DNA of 64,000 nucleotides from assembly GCA_945891505.1 (NCBI GenBank), contig CAMDDL010000007.1, forward strand, positions 51,606-115,605, given 5' to 3'. The position numbers were made by a program, and so were the translations under genes. Shown here piece by piece: positions 43,967 to 53,483 of this stretch; the stretch's first letter is position 1; the number at the start of each line of letters is the position of its first letter. The notes under the pieces are model-generated. The model did no database searches. It was not told the origin of the DNA and saw only the letters and a program-made list of their open reading frames with translations. This DNA is from Maricaulis salignorans. Lineage in GTDB: Bacteria; Pseudomonadota; Alphaproteobacteria; Caulobacterales; Aquidulcibacteraceae.

Positions 43967-46900
43967 GCTGTTGCCTGCTCAGCAGCGACCTCTTCTTTGC
44001 GCGCCGTCAGATAATACATAACGGGCGTTGCAATCCGCGACAGGAATGTTGAGCTGACGAGGCCGCCGATGATGGCGATGGCCATGGGTGAATAGAGGCC
44101 AGATTGCTCTAACGCCAAAGGAAGAAGACCACCGATGGCGGTGACACTGGTCAAGAGGACAGGCAGGAACCGCACCTCCCCTGCCCGCTCAATCGCTTCC
44201 ATCAAGCCAACGCCTTCCCGGCGCAATTGTTCGGTGAAGTCGACGAGGAGAATAGAATTTTTGATCTCAATCCCGATCAAGGCGATGATACCAATGGTGG
44301 CGGTAAAGCTGAGCGAGTTGCCCGTTATACCCAAGGCAGCAACGGCACCAAAGATACCCAAGGGGATAATGCCTGCGACCACGATGGCAGTTTTAAACTT
44401 GCCAAATTCCAGCACCAGCACAGCAAGGATCCCGAACAGGGCAATCATGAAGGCCGCGCCCAGCCCAGAGAAGCTCTCTGATTGCGCTGCTGCTTGGCCA
44501 CCTAACTCCACCCGGAATCCTGGTGGCAGTTTGATCTCTTGATTGACCCGAGCCAAGAGGTCAGCCGTCACAGAGGCGGTTAAGAACCCGTCTGCGGTCT
44601 GGCCGGTCAGTGTGACCACACGTTCGCGGTCGACCCGCGTAATGGATGCTGGCGTTGCCACCAATTTCGGGCTCGCAAATGAGGCAAGCGGCGCAGAGCC
44701 CCCTGCATTGGTTGGCACATAAATTCTGTCGAGGTCTGCTAAGACATTGCGTCCCGCTGTTGGCAGTCGCACTACGACCGGGAAATCATCGCCGCGGTCA
44801 TCGCGGAAAGAACCCGCGGTTTCGCCAGCAATGGCGAGCCTTGCGACCCGGCGTTCTAGCCCCGCTGGAATGCCCAACAAAGCTGCTTCTTGGCCATCAA
44901 CGCCTAAGTCCACATCAAGGCGGTCAAGGCGCAGCGGGTTAACGACATCTCGGACACCGGGTGTCGACTCCATGAGGCTCATGACTTGGCGGGAGATCTT
45001 TTGAAGCTCGTCAATGTCCTCACCAAAAACCCGTACAGCAATCGGAGCTTCAACGGGGGGGCCATTGACGAAGACTTCAACAGTGAACCTCGCGCCGGGA
45101 TAGCCGGTCAAGTCCTTGCGCAAGGTCTCGACCCACCTCTCACTTTCCTTGCCCTTCCAATGCTCTTTCTGGACAAAGATTTCGGCGTAATTGGTCGCGG
45201 TTTCACGCTGGAAAATATTGTAAAAGATCTGGGGATTCCCGCGCCCAAGGTTCGACATATACCAATCCACCTCGCCGCTTTTCTTGCGGTCGGCAAGACG
45301 AGATTCAACAAAGTTCATTGCCTTCTGTGTGGTTGCTAATGAGCTTCCTTCAGGTGTCTCAATCCGCACCAAGAATTGAGGGATACCGGCGGGGGGAAAC
45401 AAGCTTTGTCCAATGACGCCAACAATGGGCACAAAGGTGAAGCAAATCGCGAAAATAATTCCTAAAGCCGCCCAAGGCTTTGCCAAAGCCTGATGTAGAA
45501 TGGGCGTATAGAATTCATGAATCCCGGTGTTGATCCGTTGCAACAAGGGGTTGCCCTCTGGATCCTCATGCTTGTTCAACATGCGGCTGGCCAGAAATGG
45601 GATGACCGTCAAGGACACAAAGAGCGAGGCTGCAATCGTTAAGAGGACGGTGACAGGCAATGACTTGATAAATTGGCCTGACCCTTCGGGCAGGAATAGC
45701 AAAGGCAGGAAGGCCAGCATCAAGGTTGCCGTACATCCTAACACCGCGACCGCAATTTGGCCGGTGCCATTGATCGCGGCGGAGACACGGTCTTCGCCTT
45801 CTCGAATGCGCCGAGCGATGTTTTCGGTCACAACGATGGAGTCGTCCACCAATAGCCCGAGTGAGAGCACAAAGCCCGCGATCGACAATTGGTTCAGCGT
45901 AAAGCCCGCATTCTGCAACCAGAATACCCCGATCAACAGCGACATCGGGATGGATAGCATCACGACAAAGCCTGCCCGAATGCCAAGCGGCAACAAGGTG
46001 ATCAGAACAAGGCCCAAGGCGATGCCAAAGTCACGATAGAGATTGCCCAAACGATGGTTCACATTCACTGATTGGTCGAATGCACGCTCAAGCCGTATGC
46101 CGGCGGGCAAACGCTTCTCAAAGGCATCCAACCTGCCTTCCAAACCATCGCGCACGCGCTGCACATCAACCTTGTCGCGTTGTTTGACGGTGACAAACAT
46201 GGCCCGCTTGCCATTGAGAAAAGTCAAATGGCTGGCTTCGGCTGTGTCCCAACTGACGTCGGCCACATCGCGGACACGCACCACGCGATTGGCACTGGCA
46301 AAGACGGGGACGTCCTTGATCTGCTCAAGGCTTTTGTAAGCGCCCTTGGTCTTGACGTTGAACCGCCGCTCGCCAGCATGGACCGCACCAATCGGTGTAT
46401 CGATCCCGGCATTGCGAAGCGCATCAGCGACTTGGGTTGGTGACAGCCGCATGGTGGCAAGCCTGCCTGCATCAATGGAGACGCGCGCTTCAGACCGTGG
46501 CGCACCCCAATACTCAGCTTTGCGCACACCCGGTGAGCGATCGAGCTCTTCGCGCAGGTCATCGGCCACACGCTCCAATGTCTTCCATGGGACGAGGTCG
46601 GAGACCAAGGCGACTTGCAGAATATTGGTTTCGGTTGTGCGTGCCCGACGTGTGTCTAGTCGAACAATGCCGCTCGGCAGCGTATTGCGGATGGCATTTA
46701 CTTCCCGGATCACCTCATCATATTTGCGCTCGGGATTGGTGCTCCACTCAAACTCAACCAGAACAGTGGCAACGCCATCAGCGGCAAAGCTGCGCACTTC
46801 TTTGACGTCGTCCAAACCATCCACGACATCTTCGATTGGCTTGACCAGAAGCTCTTCGACATCCTTGGCATCAGCGCCCGGCAAGACCACATTGGTGATG

Positions 46901-47049
46901 ACGATTGGGATTGGAAAGTGCGGGTCTTCCGAACGTGGAATCGACTGGAAGGCGTTCAGGCCTAGAAGCGCCAAAAGCGCAAAGGCTAAAAGCGTGAATT
47001 GCCAGCGTTCGACGGTAAAGCTTGCCGGGTTATATTTTGGGGCAATCAC
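43963..47049 (-). CDS. RND efflux transporter, inner-membrane pump subunit
   Basis: A 1028-residue AcrB-type pump. It has a first helix at about 15-33, two large periplasmic loops (from GADAKDVEELLVKPIE) and twelve membrane helices with the proton-relay signature SLGLLVDDSIVVTEN. The C-terminal helices contain GIEIKNSILLVDF. It exports drugs, detergents or metabolites through an adaptor and an outer-membrane channel. The GTG start overlaps the adaptor stop (GTGA). No outer-membrane factor gene is next to it, so it must borrow a TolC-like channel. Controlled presumably by the divergent TetR. Confidence 0.93.
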   Translation of the reverse strand: MIAPKYNPASFTVERWQFTLLAFALLALLGLNAFQSIPRSEDPHFPIPIVITNVVLPGADAKDVEELLVKPIEDVVDGLDDVKEVRSFAADGVATVLVEFEWSTNPERKYDEVIREVNAIRNTLPSGIVRLDTRRARTTETNILQVALVSDLVPWKTLERVADDLREELDRSPGVRKAEYWGAPRSEARVSIDAGRLATMRLSPTQVADALRNAGIDTPIGAVHAGERRFNVKTKGAYKSLEQIKDVPVFASANRVVRVRDVADVSWDTAEASHLTFLNGKRAMFVTVKQRDKVDVQRVRDGLEGRLDAFEKRLPAGIRLERAFDQSVNVNHRLGNLYRDFGIALGLVLITLLPLGIRAGFVVMLSIPMSLLIGVFWLQNAGFTLNQLSIAGFVLSLGLLVDDSIVVTENIARRIREGEDRVSAAINGTGQIAVAVLGCTATLMLAFLPLLFLPEGSGQFIKSLPVTVLLTIAASLFVSLTVIPFLASRMLNKHEDPEGNPLLQRINTGIHEFYTPILHQALAKPWAALGIIFAICFTFVPIVGVIGQSLFPPAGIPQFLVRIETPEGSSLATTQKAMNFVESRLADRKKSGEVDWYMSNLGRGNPQIFYNIFQRETATNYAEIFVQKEHWKGKESERWVETLRKDLTGYPGARFTVEVFVNGPPVEAPIAVRVFGEDIDELQKISRQVMSLMESTPGVRDVVNPLRLDRLDVDLGVDGQEAALLGIPAGLERRVARLAIAGETAGSFRDDRGDDFPVVVRLPTAGRNVLADLDRIYVPTNAGGSAPLASFASPKLVATPASITRVDRERVVTLTGQTADGFLTASVTADLLARVNQEIKLPPGFRVELGGQAAAQSESFSGLGAAFMIALFGILAVLVLEFGKFKTAIVVAGIIPLGIFGAVAALGITGNSLSFTATIGIIALIGIEIKNSILLVDFTEQLRREGVGLMEAIERAGEVRFLPVLLTSVTAIGGLLPLALEQSGLYSPMAIAIIGGLVSSTFLSRIATPVMYYLTARKEEVAAEQATA

Positions 47050-48446
47050 GATTTTGCCTCAACGACCGACACCTGTGCCTTGTCACTCACATAAGCGCCG
47101 CCCGATGTGACAATGCCAACACCTGCAGGAATGCCACGGACCAAGGCCTGATTGCCTTCTAGGCGCACGAAGTCGACGGTGGCGAGCCGCACCGTTTTCT
47201 GGTCACCATTGAGAACAAACAACGTTGCTTTACCGTTAGTCACGCCGATCAGCGACTCTGTGGGTACAAGTACTTCATTGCTTGCCGCAAGAGGTGCCGC
47301 GCTGGTCTTGGCCTTAATCCGGGCTTCGGCAAAGAAGCCCGTCTTCACCTCACCACCACCTTCAATCGCAATGTCCACGTCAAAGGCACCGGTTCGGGGA
47401 TCGGCGCGTTCTGCCACACGCGTCACAACGCCCTTCAGATTCTTGCTAATCGCCGAAACATAAACATCGGCGGAATCGCCAACTTGGATACGGGCAACAT
47501 CCTTGTCGGACACAGGGGTCCGCAAGATCAAAGGCGAATCCTCGTCCGCAACCGTCAAAATAGGTTGCCCAGGTGCTGTGATTTCGCCGGGCTCTGCAGC
47601 CCGCGTCAGAACAATGCCGCGAACAGGTGCTACCAATCTGGCCCAGCGACGGTCAAAGGCAGCAGCAGAAACAACTGCCTCTGCGGCGCGGGCTCTGCCC
47701 GAAGCCGCTTGCACACCCGCTTGAGCGGCACCTGCGCCTGCTTGGGCTTGGGTGATCCCTGCATTGGCCGCAAGGGTCCCCTGACGGGCAGCACTGAGGC
47801 CGGCTTCGGCAGACCGCGCTGTTGCTTCCGCTACGTCTAGACGTGTCTTGCGAGCGTCTAACCGTGCTTCAGAGACAAAGCCCTTCTGCACCAAAGTTGC
47901 GTCGCGATCATAATCACGCCGCGCATTGGCAAGATCGGCTTGGGCTTGGGCCAACGCCGCAGCCGCTCGGCTGGTATTGGCTTCTGCCTGTGCTTGCCCG
48001 GCGCGGGCTGAGGCGATGGAGGACGTTGCGGCACGGGCTTGTTCGACAGCTTGGCCAATTCCGGCGGTTGCCTGCATGGCTTGGGCTTGAGCTTGGATGA
48101 TCTGCGCTTCGACTTGGGTGGGGTCGATGCTGGCGACCACACTGCCCTTATCCACCAATTGTCCTTCGCGGAAATTGACCTCGCGCAACACACCGCTGAT
48201 GCGGAAGGATAGGTCAATCTCCTTCTCTCTGCGGAAGGATCCCGTGGCCACAATCTCAGTCTGTGCATTCACGCTTTGCGCGCGTTTGATTTCAACGAGG
48301 ACTGGGTCTGCTGCTTTGGATTTATCATCCCCATTGCCACAAGATGATAAGATCATAGCAACGCCTGCAATCAGAATCAGGCGTACTTTAGAGTTTTGAC
48401 CCCCCCTATTGGGGAGGTCTTTTTTCTGTTCTTTTTTGTTGGTCAT
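47046..48446 (-). CDS. RND efflux periplasmic adaptor (membrane fusion) protein
   Basis: A 466-residue adaptor lipoprotein. The lipobox Cys is in MILSSCG (about residue 36). Two lipoyl half-motifs (FREGQLVDKGSVVASID and RLVAPVRGIVLTRAAEPGEI) flank an unusually alanine/glutamine-rich coiled-coil hairpin (about 115-255). It links the inner-membrane pump to an outer-membrane channel. The ATG at 48446 has no clear ribosome-binding site, and a GC-rich hairpin lies in its first codons, so translation may be restrained or the true start could differ. Cotranscribed with the pump. Confidence 0.9.
   Translation of the reverse strand: MTNKKEQKKDLPNRGGQNSKVRLILIAGVAMILSSCGNGDDKSKAADPVLVEIKRAQSVNAQTEIVATGSFRREKEIDLSFRISGVLREVNFREGQLVDKGSVVASIDPTQVEAQIIQAQAQAMQATAGIGQAVEQARAATSSIASARAGQAQAEANTSRAAAALAQAQADLANARRDYDRDATLVQKGFVSEARLDARKTRLDVAEATARSAEAGLSAARQGTLAANAGITQAQAGAGAAQAGVQAASGRARAAEAVVSAAAFDRRWARLVAPVRGIVLTRAAEPGEITAPGQPILTVADEDSPLILRTPVSDKDVARIQVGDSADVYVSAISKNLKGVVTRVAERADPRTGAFDVDIAIEGGGEVKTGFFAEARIKAKTSAAPLAASNEVLVPTESLIGVTNGKATLFVLNGDQKTVRLATVDFVRLEGNQALVRGIPAGVGIVTSGGAYVSDKAQVSVVEAKS
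48398..48425 (+). terminator. terminator-like hairpin in the 5' end of the adaptor gene
   Basis: GACCCCCC and GGGGAGGTC pair across a TATT loop, followed by six T on the plus strand. Read on the plus strand it has the form of an intrinsic terminator and would stop transcription entering the tetR gene. On the minus strand it folds into the first codons of the adaptor mRNA. Its position inside a coding start makes either role uncertain. Confidence 0.45.
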
Positions 48447-48489
48447 TTTTTGCCGTACTGGGGAGGAGAATTTCAGACTGGACTGCTAA

Positions 48490-48504
48490 CCTATCAGTGA
48501 TAGG
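48490..48504. promoter_or_regulatory. TetR-type operator, palindrome resembling tetO
   Basis: CCTATCAGTGATAGG, a perfect 7+7 palindrome with one central base, in the divergent region between the adaptor gene and the TetR gene. Its core TATCAGTGATAG equals that of the classical tetO2 operator. It touches the first possible ATG of the TetR gene (48505), so the regulator would shut off both itself and the pump. Confidence 0.85.
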
Positions 48505-48537
48505 ATGGAGCAAATTTCGAAGAGGTCAAGAGGAAAA

Positions 48538-49221
48538 GTGACAGTTAGCGCAAAAGATTCTGCCAACACGGCTGAAGTAAGTGAGGTTGACCGCGTGGTG
48601 GCGCATCGCGCGACGGGTGTTGTACCCCGGCTGAAGAGTGCTGCTCGACGCGAGGATATCCTCAACCACGCTTCGCGCCTCTTTCTATCCTATGGGATTG
48701 CCGGCACCTCTACCCGCATGATCGCCAATGCGGTTGGCATCTCGCAGCCAAGCCTCTACGCCCATTTTGCGACGAAGGAAGCGTTGACCAATGCTTTGTC
48801 GGCACGCGCGTTTGCTAGCTTGGAAGACTTGATTGCCAAGATTCGTTCTGCCGACATTCCAGCAGCGACGCGGCTCGAGGCTATGATCCGGGGATATATC
48901 CGCTTTGCGTTGGATCAGGGGGCTGCTTACCGGATTGCCTTTATGTTGGAAGGCCCCATGCATGAAGATGAGGCGTTCAATCCAAACATTCTGCCGGGCA
49001 TGCAGGCTTTTGCTGGCTTCCGTGATGGATTGGCCTTGCTGCAGCGTGAAGGCCATTTGCGGGAAGGCTCAACCGATCATTTGGCGCAAAGTCTTTGGGC
49101 GAGTATGCACGGCCTCTGTGCACTTTTATTAGCGCGCCCGGACTTTCCGTGGGGCGAGATTGAGGCCATGATTGACTTCCATGTCGAAATCATTTTGGCA
49201 GCCTATCAGAACAAGGCCTGA
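48538..49221 (+). CDS. TetR family transcriptional regulator of the RND pump
   Basis: About 227 residues from the GTG at 48538. The TetR HTH starts at RREDILNHASRLF and contains TSTRMIANAVGISQPSLYAH. A ligand-binding helical domain follows. The HTH is preceded by an unusual unstructured arm of about 35 residues (or 46 if the ATG at 48505 is used). The GTG is preferred because AAGAGG precedes it and the ATG directly abuts the palindromic operator without a ribosome-binding site. Divergence from the pump genes and the shared operator indicate local repression. Confidence 0.88.
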   Translation: MTVSAKDSANTAEVSEVDRVVAHRATGVVPRLKSAARREDILNHASRLFLSYGIAGTSTRMIANAVGISQPSLYAHFATKEALTNALSARAFASLEDLIAKIRSADIPAATRLEAMIRGYIRFALDQGAAYRIAFMLEGPMHEDEAFNPNILPGMQAFAGFRDGLALLQREGHLREGSTDHLAQSLWASMHGLCALLLARPDFPWGEIEAMIDFHVEIILAAYQNKA

Positions 49222-49259
49222 TAGCCCCCAATTTGTTTTTAGCGCGTGAGGCGTGATCC

Positions 49260-50189
49260 ATGACTCTGACCCCCCACAGTGACCGCCGCACTTTTATAAG
49301 CCTTGCTTTTGCAGGCGCGCTAGCACTGTCGGGCCTTACTGCTTGTGCGGCACCTGTCCCGGCCCCTGCCCGTAAAGCGCCAACAGACGAGTTGTTGGCG
49401 TTGGAAGCAATGTCCCAAGGTAGGCTCGGTGTCGGCATTCTCGACACCGCAACGGGCGAATTGGTCGGCCATCGGCAAGATGAGCGCTTTGCCATGTGCT
49501 CGACGTTCAAACTGCCGTTGGCGGCAGAAGTCTTGCGGGATGTCGATGCTGGCAGGCGCAAACTCGATCAGTTTATCGCTTATTCAAATGCTGACATGGT
49601 TTCTCATGCTCCGGTGACTGGGGCCAATCTTGCCGAAGGCGGCATGACCATTGGTGAACTTGCTAAGGCAACCCAAATTACCAGTGATAATCTGGCGGCT
49701 AATCTAATTATGCGTAAATTGGGTGGGCCAAAGGCTGTGACACAGCGTTTTCGTTTGGCAGGTGATCCCGTAACGCGGATTGATCGCTATGAGCCGATGA
49801 TGAATTTCGTTGTGGGAGATGATCCACGCGATACGACTTCGCCCGCTGCCATGGCAGGTTTGATCGCGCGTTATCTCACAACAGATTACTTGTCGACGCC
49901 CTCAAAAGACCTCCTTATTGGCTGGATGATTGAAACCCGGACCGGGGCAAAGCGGCTCCGGGCTGGCTTTCCACCTGAGTGGAAGGCTGGCGACAAAACC
50001 GGTACGGGCATGGCTGATGGCATGTTAGACAAATATAATGATGTCGCCATTTTCTGGCCTCCAGGGCGCGCGCCCATCATTGTCGCGGCCTATTATGAAA
50101 CCGCCTTTGCCTACGGTGACACACGGGACGAGTTTCAGGCCGTGCTGGCAGAAGCCGGTCGGATCGCGGCGCGATGGGCGATTGCCTAA
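49260..50189 (+). CDS. class A beta-lactamase
   Basis: A 309-residue serine beta-lactamase with all catalytic motifs: STFK with nucleophile Ser81, SDN at 142-144, the omega-loop pair Glu178/Asn182 (RYEPMMN) and KTG at 246-248. The N-terminus combines a twin-arginine-like start (SDRRTFISLAF) with a lipobox ending at Cys29 (LTAC). So it may be Tat-exported and lipid-anchored. A Cys precedes the nucleophile, but the position equivalent to Ambler 238 is Gly, so the disulfide of class A carbapenemases is absent. No AmpR-type regulator adjoins. The GST gene starts 5 bases after its stop. Confidence 0.92.
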   Translation: MTLTPHSDRRTFISLAFAGALALSGLTACAAPVPAPARKAPTDELLALEAMSQGRLGVGILDTATGELVGHRQDERFAMCSTFKLPLAAEVLRDVDAGRRKLDQFIAYSNADMVSHAPVTGANLAEGGMTIGELAKATQITSDNLAANLIMRKLGGPKAVTQRFRLAGDPVTRIDRYEPMMNFVVGDDPRDTTSPAAMAGLIARYLTTDYLSTPSKDLLIGWMIETRTGAKRLRAGFPPEWKAGDKTGTGMADGMLDKYNDVAIFWPPGRAPIIVAAYYETAFAYGDTRDEFQAVLAEAGRIAARWAIA

Positions 50190-50193
50190 GGTC

Positions 50194-50859
50194 ATGGGAT
50201 TAGAGTTACCCATCCTCTACAGTTTTCGTCGTTGCCCTTATGCGATGCGCGCCAGAATGGCTTTGGCGGTTGCGGGTTTACGCCATGAGATTCGCGAGGT
50301 CTCGTTAAAGGCCAAGCCGGCTGAAATGCTAATGGTCTCGCCCAAGGCGACCGTTCCGGTTCTGGTTTTGCCACAGGGTAAAGTCATCGAGGAAAGCCGC
50401 GACATCATTCTTTACGCATTGAAGCAAAATGATCCAGAGCACTGGCTCCAAAATTGGGGTCCTGACCTTGAGGCGATGGTTGAACGCAATGATGGGCCGT
50501 TCAAAACTTATCTGGACCAATATAAATATCCCCAGCGCTTCGATGTGTCGATGGCAACGGCGCGAGATCGGGGCCTAGAAATTCTGATGGACTTAGAGGG
50601 TCGTCTCGCTGCGTCGCCATTTTTGGCGCGACAATCGCCGACTTTAGTCGATATTTGCCTCTTTCCGTTTGTTCGCCAGTTTGCAGCAGTGGACCCCGAT
50701 TGGTTTCAGCAAGTGCCACTAGATCGGCTTCGCAGCTGGCTCGCCTTTTTCGTTGAGGGCAGTCTATTCGCTCAGATCATGACTAAGCACGTGATTTGGA
50801 AATCGGGCCAGGTGGCGATCATCAGTGACGCTTCCGTCATACTTTCGCCTATGGATTGA
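50194..50859 (+). CDS. glutathione S-transferase family protein
   Basis: A 221-residue protein with a thioredoxin-fold N-terminal domain. It carries the CPYA motif (RRCPYAMRARMAL), the cis-proline loop ATVPVLVLP and EESRDIILY for glutathione contacts, then a helical C-terminal domain (PTLVDICLFPFVRQF). CPYA suggests a redox-type or omega-like GST, similar in layout to Grx2. The ATG at 50194 begins 5 bases after the beta-lactamase stop; the longer frame from 50038 would overlap that gene and is rejected. Probably co-transcribed with the beta-lactamase. Confidence 0.87.
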   Translation: MGLELPILYSFRRCPYAMRARMALAVAGLRHEIREVSLKAKPAEMLMVSPKATVPVLVLPQGKVIEESRDIILYALKQNDPEHWLQNWGPDLEAMVERNDGPFKTYLDQYKYPQRFDVSMATARDRGLEILMDLEGRLAASPFLARQSPTLVDICLFPFVRQFAAVDPDWFQQVPLDRLRSWLAFFVEGSLFAQIMTKHVIWKSGQVAIISDASVILSPMD

Positions 50860-50926
50860 TGGGCCAGGTGCTTTGACCTAGTGTCACGAAATACCCAAGT
50901 CGCTAATTTGAGTAGGTCCGTATTTC

Positions 50927-52087
50927 ATGATTTCGAAACTGGCTATTTCAGGCTACCGATCCTTGCGAGATTGCGTGTTTGCGCTCGGTGCCATCAATGT
51001 GGTGACAGGTCCGAACGGCACGGGCAAATCAAATGTCTATCGCGCGCTTCGCTTGCTTGGAGATATTGCACAGGGCCGGGTGATTCAGTCCCTCGCGAGG
51101 GAGGGTGGCCTAACCTCAACTCTTTGGGCGGGTCCCGAAACCATTTCCGCGGCGATGAAGCGTGGTGAGATCCCGCTTCACGGCACCCGCCGACAGGGTC
51201 CTGTCTCGTTAAAGCTTGGCTTCTCGGGTGAGGATTATGGATATGCCATCGACTTGGGCTTGCCGATCCCATCGCGTTCCGCCTTCGCAAGAGACCCCGC
51301 GATTAAGGCCGAGGCCTTGTGGCTCGGTGAGACCTTAGGCCGATCTAACTCAATCGCTTTCCGGCAGGGTCCAGGCGTTCGATTGCGCGCTGAAGACGGC
51401 CAGTGGCAGCAAGTTTACACCAGCTTGGCGGCTTCTGACTCCATGATGACCCATTGCAGTGATCCACGTGATGGGCTGGAATTGTTGCACATGCGCGAGC
51501 GTTTGCGCAGCTGGCGCTATTATGATCACCTTCGGACAGATGTGGAGGCCCCTGCCCGTCAACCCCAGATCGGCACCTATACGCCTGTCTTGGCCAGCAA
51601 CGGGGCCGACTTGGCTGCCGCCATTCAAACCATCCGCGAAACAGGCGATAGTGCCGCCTTTGATGCAGCGATTGCCGATGCTTTTGACGGGGCAGAAGTG
51701 GAGGTCATTGCCAAGGACGATGGCTACTTTGACATTCAACTCAGCCAATATGGGCTCTTGCGCCCGTTGAAGGTTACCGAGCTTTCAGATGGAACCCTGC
51801 GCTATTTGCTGTTGGTCGCCGCCCTCTTGTCGCCAGATCCCCCTTCCCTCATGGTCTTGAACGAGCCCGAGACAAGTTTGCATCCTAACCTCTTGGCACC
51901 CCTGGCACGGCTAGTCGTCACCGCAGCGCGCAAAACGCAATTGATCATCGTGACCCACGCGCCGGCGTTGGTAGATACTTTAGCCAACGAGGCAGGAGTC
52001 GCGATGTTTGCTTTGAGCAAGCACCTCGGCGAGACCGTCGTTTCAGGTCCAGATCGGCCGAGTTGGCAGTGGCCCAGCCGAACTTGA
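50927..52087 (+). CDS. AAA family ATPase (SMC/RecF-like, COG4637 type)
   Basis: A 386-residue single-domain ATPase. Walker A is GPNGTGKS (28-35), the signature is LSDGTLRYLLLVAALL and Walker B is LMVLNEPETSLHP, followed by the IIVTHAPALVD switch. The ABC-type head without a long coiled coil is typical of COG4637 ATPases, some of which occur with defence or repair genes. Here the neighbours are a GST and cysN, and no nuclease or methylase is next to it. It stands alone and its role is open. The C-terminus (RPSWQWPSRT) is complete for the family. Confidence 0.83.
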   Translation: MISKLAISGYRSLRDCVFALGAINVVTGPNGTGKSNVYRALRLLGDIAQGRVIQSLAREGGLTSTLWAGPETISAAMKRGEIPLHGTRRQGPVSLKLGFSGEDYGYAIDLGLPIPSRSAFARDPAIKAEALWLGETLGRSNSIAFRQGPGVRLRAEDGQWQQVYTSLAASDSMMTHCSDPRDGLELLHMRERLRSWRYYDHLRTDVEAPARQPQIGTYTPVLASNGADLAAAIQTIRETGDSAAFDAAIADAFDGAEVEVIAKDDGYFDIQLSQYGLLRPLKVTELSDGTLRYLLLVAALLSPDPPSLMVLNEPETSLHPNLLAPLARLVVTAARKTQLIIVTHAPALVDTLANEAGVAMFALSKHLGETVVSGPDRPSWQWPSRT

Positions 52088-52217
52088 ACAAAAACTCGGG
52101 CGCTTTGATGCCTTGCATCGGAGAAGTTTGCTTCAGCTGTTCGGCGTACCCGAAGCACTAGCGCAGTATCTAACAATGTGGGGCACGTGTTCGGTCGAGC
52201 CAAACGCTGGGCCGCCC

Positions 52218-53483
52218 TTAAACCACCCCACGGATCATGCCGGCTGCTGCCGTTTGATTGGTCTCTGGATCAATCAGAATGAAGGCCCCAGTTTTGGGAT
52301 TGTCTTGAAAATGGTCTGCCAAAATTGGGGTTTGAGTATGTAGCTGAACCAAGGCAATATCGTTGAGTTTCAAGGCTTGGCCACCACGAACCTCTGATAG
52401 ATCGCGCATGTCGCGGATGTGCAGCACGCTCTCAATCCGGCTGGTGATGGCAGCTGTGCCTTGTTGGAGAAGATATCGGCGACGGGGATCCCAAGCCTGA
52501 TCGTCCAACCAGCACAGGTCTGCAATGACGCGGTTGGCATAGCTGGACTCTGGCCCAGTTAGAATGTCGCCGCGGGCCGCATCGACTTCGTCTTCGGTGT
52601 AGAGCGTGACAGATTGGCCTGCCTCTGCGCGGCCCAAACTTTGATCATAGGTCTCAATCCGGGAGACTTTGGTCGGGCGGCGATGGGGTCCAACAAAAAC
52701 CGCTTCGCCGACAGCGACTTGCCCAGAGGCAACCCGGCCGGCATAGCCGCGTTGCGCTTCAAGCTTATGGCCATCGACCCGCACGACGCGCTGGACTGGA
52801 AAGCGAAACGGTAGGTCGCTCAAATCAGTCCCCTCGCCTTGGCTTTGAAGCACGTCCAAAAGCGACGCACCCTGATACCAAGGCGCTGCAGGGCTGATTG
52901 TCACCACATTATCGCCTGACCGCGCATTGATGGGTACAATGGCGGGATTGGTGATCCCGAGGCTGCGGCTCAGTCGCTTCAGGCTTTCCTCGACCTCTTG
53001 GAACACCTTCAGAGACCAGTTGACGAGATCCATTTTATTGACGGCAAAAACGACTTTTAGACCTAACAAATGGGCTATGGTCGCATGGCGGCGGGTCTGC
53101 ACTTTCAGCGCACCTTGATGCAGCCGCGACGCATCCACCAGCACAATGGCAACATCGGCATTGCTTGCCCCTGTCACCATGTTGCGGGTATATTGCTCAT
53201 GTCCCGGGGCATCGATGACGATGAAGGAAGTTTCAGGCGTTGCAAAGTAGCGGTAAGCTGCATCAATCGTGATGCCCTGCTCACGCTCGCTCTCCAAGCC
53301 ATCAGTGACAAAAGACAAATCAAGGTCGCCTTTTTCGGCCCGACTGAAACGGGCGTTCGATAGCGCATCAACTTGGTCGGTCATCAGGGCTTGGGAATCG
53401 TGGAGGATCCGCCCGATCAGGGTCGACTTGCCATCATCCACACTCCCTGCAGTCACAATCCGCACAAGTTTGGTTTGGGTCAT
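52218..53483 (-). CDS. cysN: sulfate adenylyltransferase subunit 1 (GTPase)
   Basis: A 421-residue translation-factor GTPase of the ATP sulfurylase. Visible motifs are AGSVDDGKSTLIG (G1), DAPGHEQYTRNM (G3) and NKMDLV (G4), followed by two beta-barrel domains. There is no fused APS kinase (CysC) domain. GTP hydrolysis drives formation of adenosine 5'-phosphosulfate by CysD. The ATG overlaps the cysD stop in TGATG. Third gene of cysH-cysD-cysN. Absence of APS kinase fits the APS-specific reductase in the same operon. Confidence 0.95.
   Translation of the reverse strand: MTQTKLVRIVTAGSVDDGKSTLIGRILHDSQALMTDQVDALSNARFSRAEKGDLDLSFVTDGLESEREQGITIDAAYRYFATPETSFIVIDAPGHEQYTRNMVTGASNADVAIVLVDASRLHQGALKVQTRRHATIAHLLGLKVVFAVNKMDLVNWSLKVFQEVEESLKRLSRSLGITNPAIVPINARSGDNVVTISPAAPWYQGASLLDVLQSQGEGTDLSDLPFRFPVQRVVRVDGHKLEAQRGYAGRVASGQVAVGEAVFVGPHRRPTKVSRIETYDQSLGRAEAGQSVTLYTEDEVDAARGDILTGPESSYANRVIADLCWLDDQAWDPRRRYLLQQGTAAITSRIESVLHIRDMRDLSEVRGGQALKLNDIALVQLHTQTPILADHFQDNPKTGAFILIDPETNQTAAAGMIRGVV

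Noticed and set aside
46346..47110. Plus-strand 254-codon frame
   Set aside because: Antisense to the RND pump N-terminus, Ser/Arg-rich, no domain.
50927..52087. Frameshifted C-terminus of the AAA ATPase
   Set aside because: The end WQWPSRT agrees with the usual end of COG4637 proteins, and the sequence after the stop does not continue the family.
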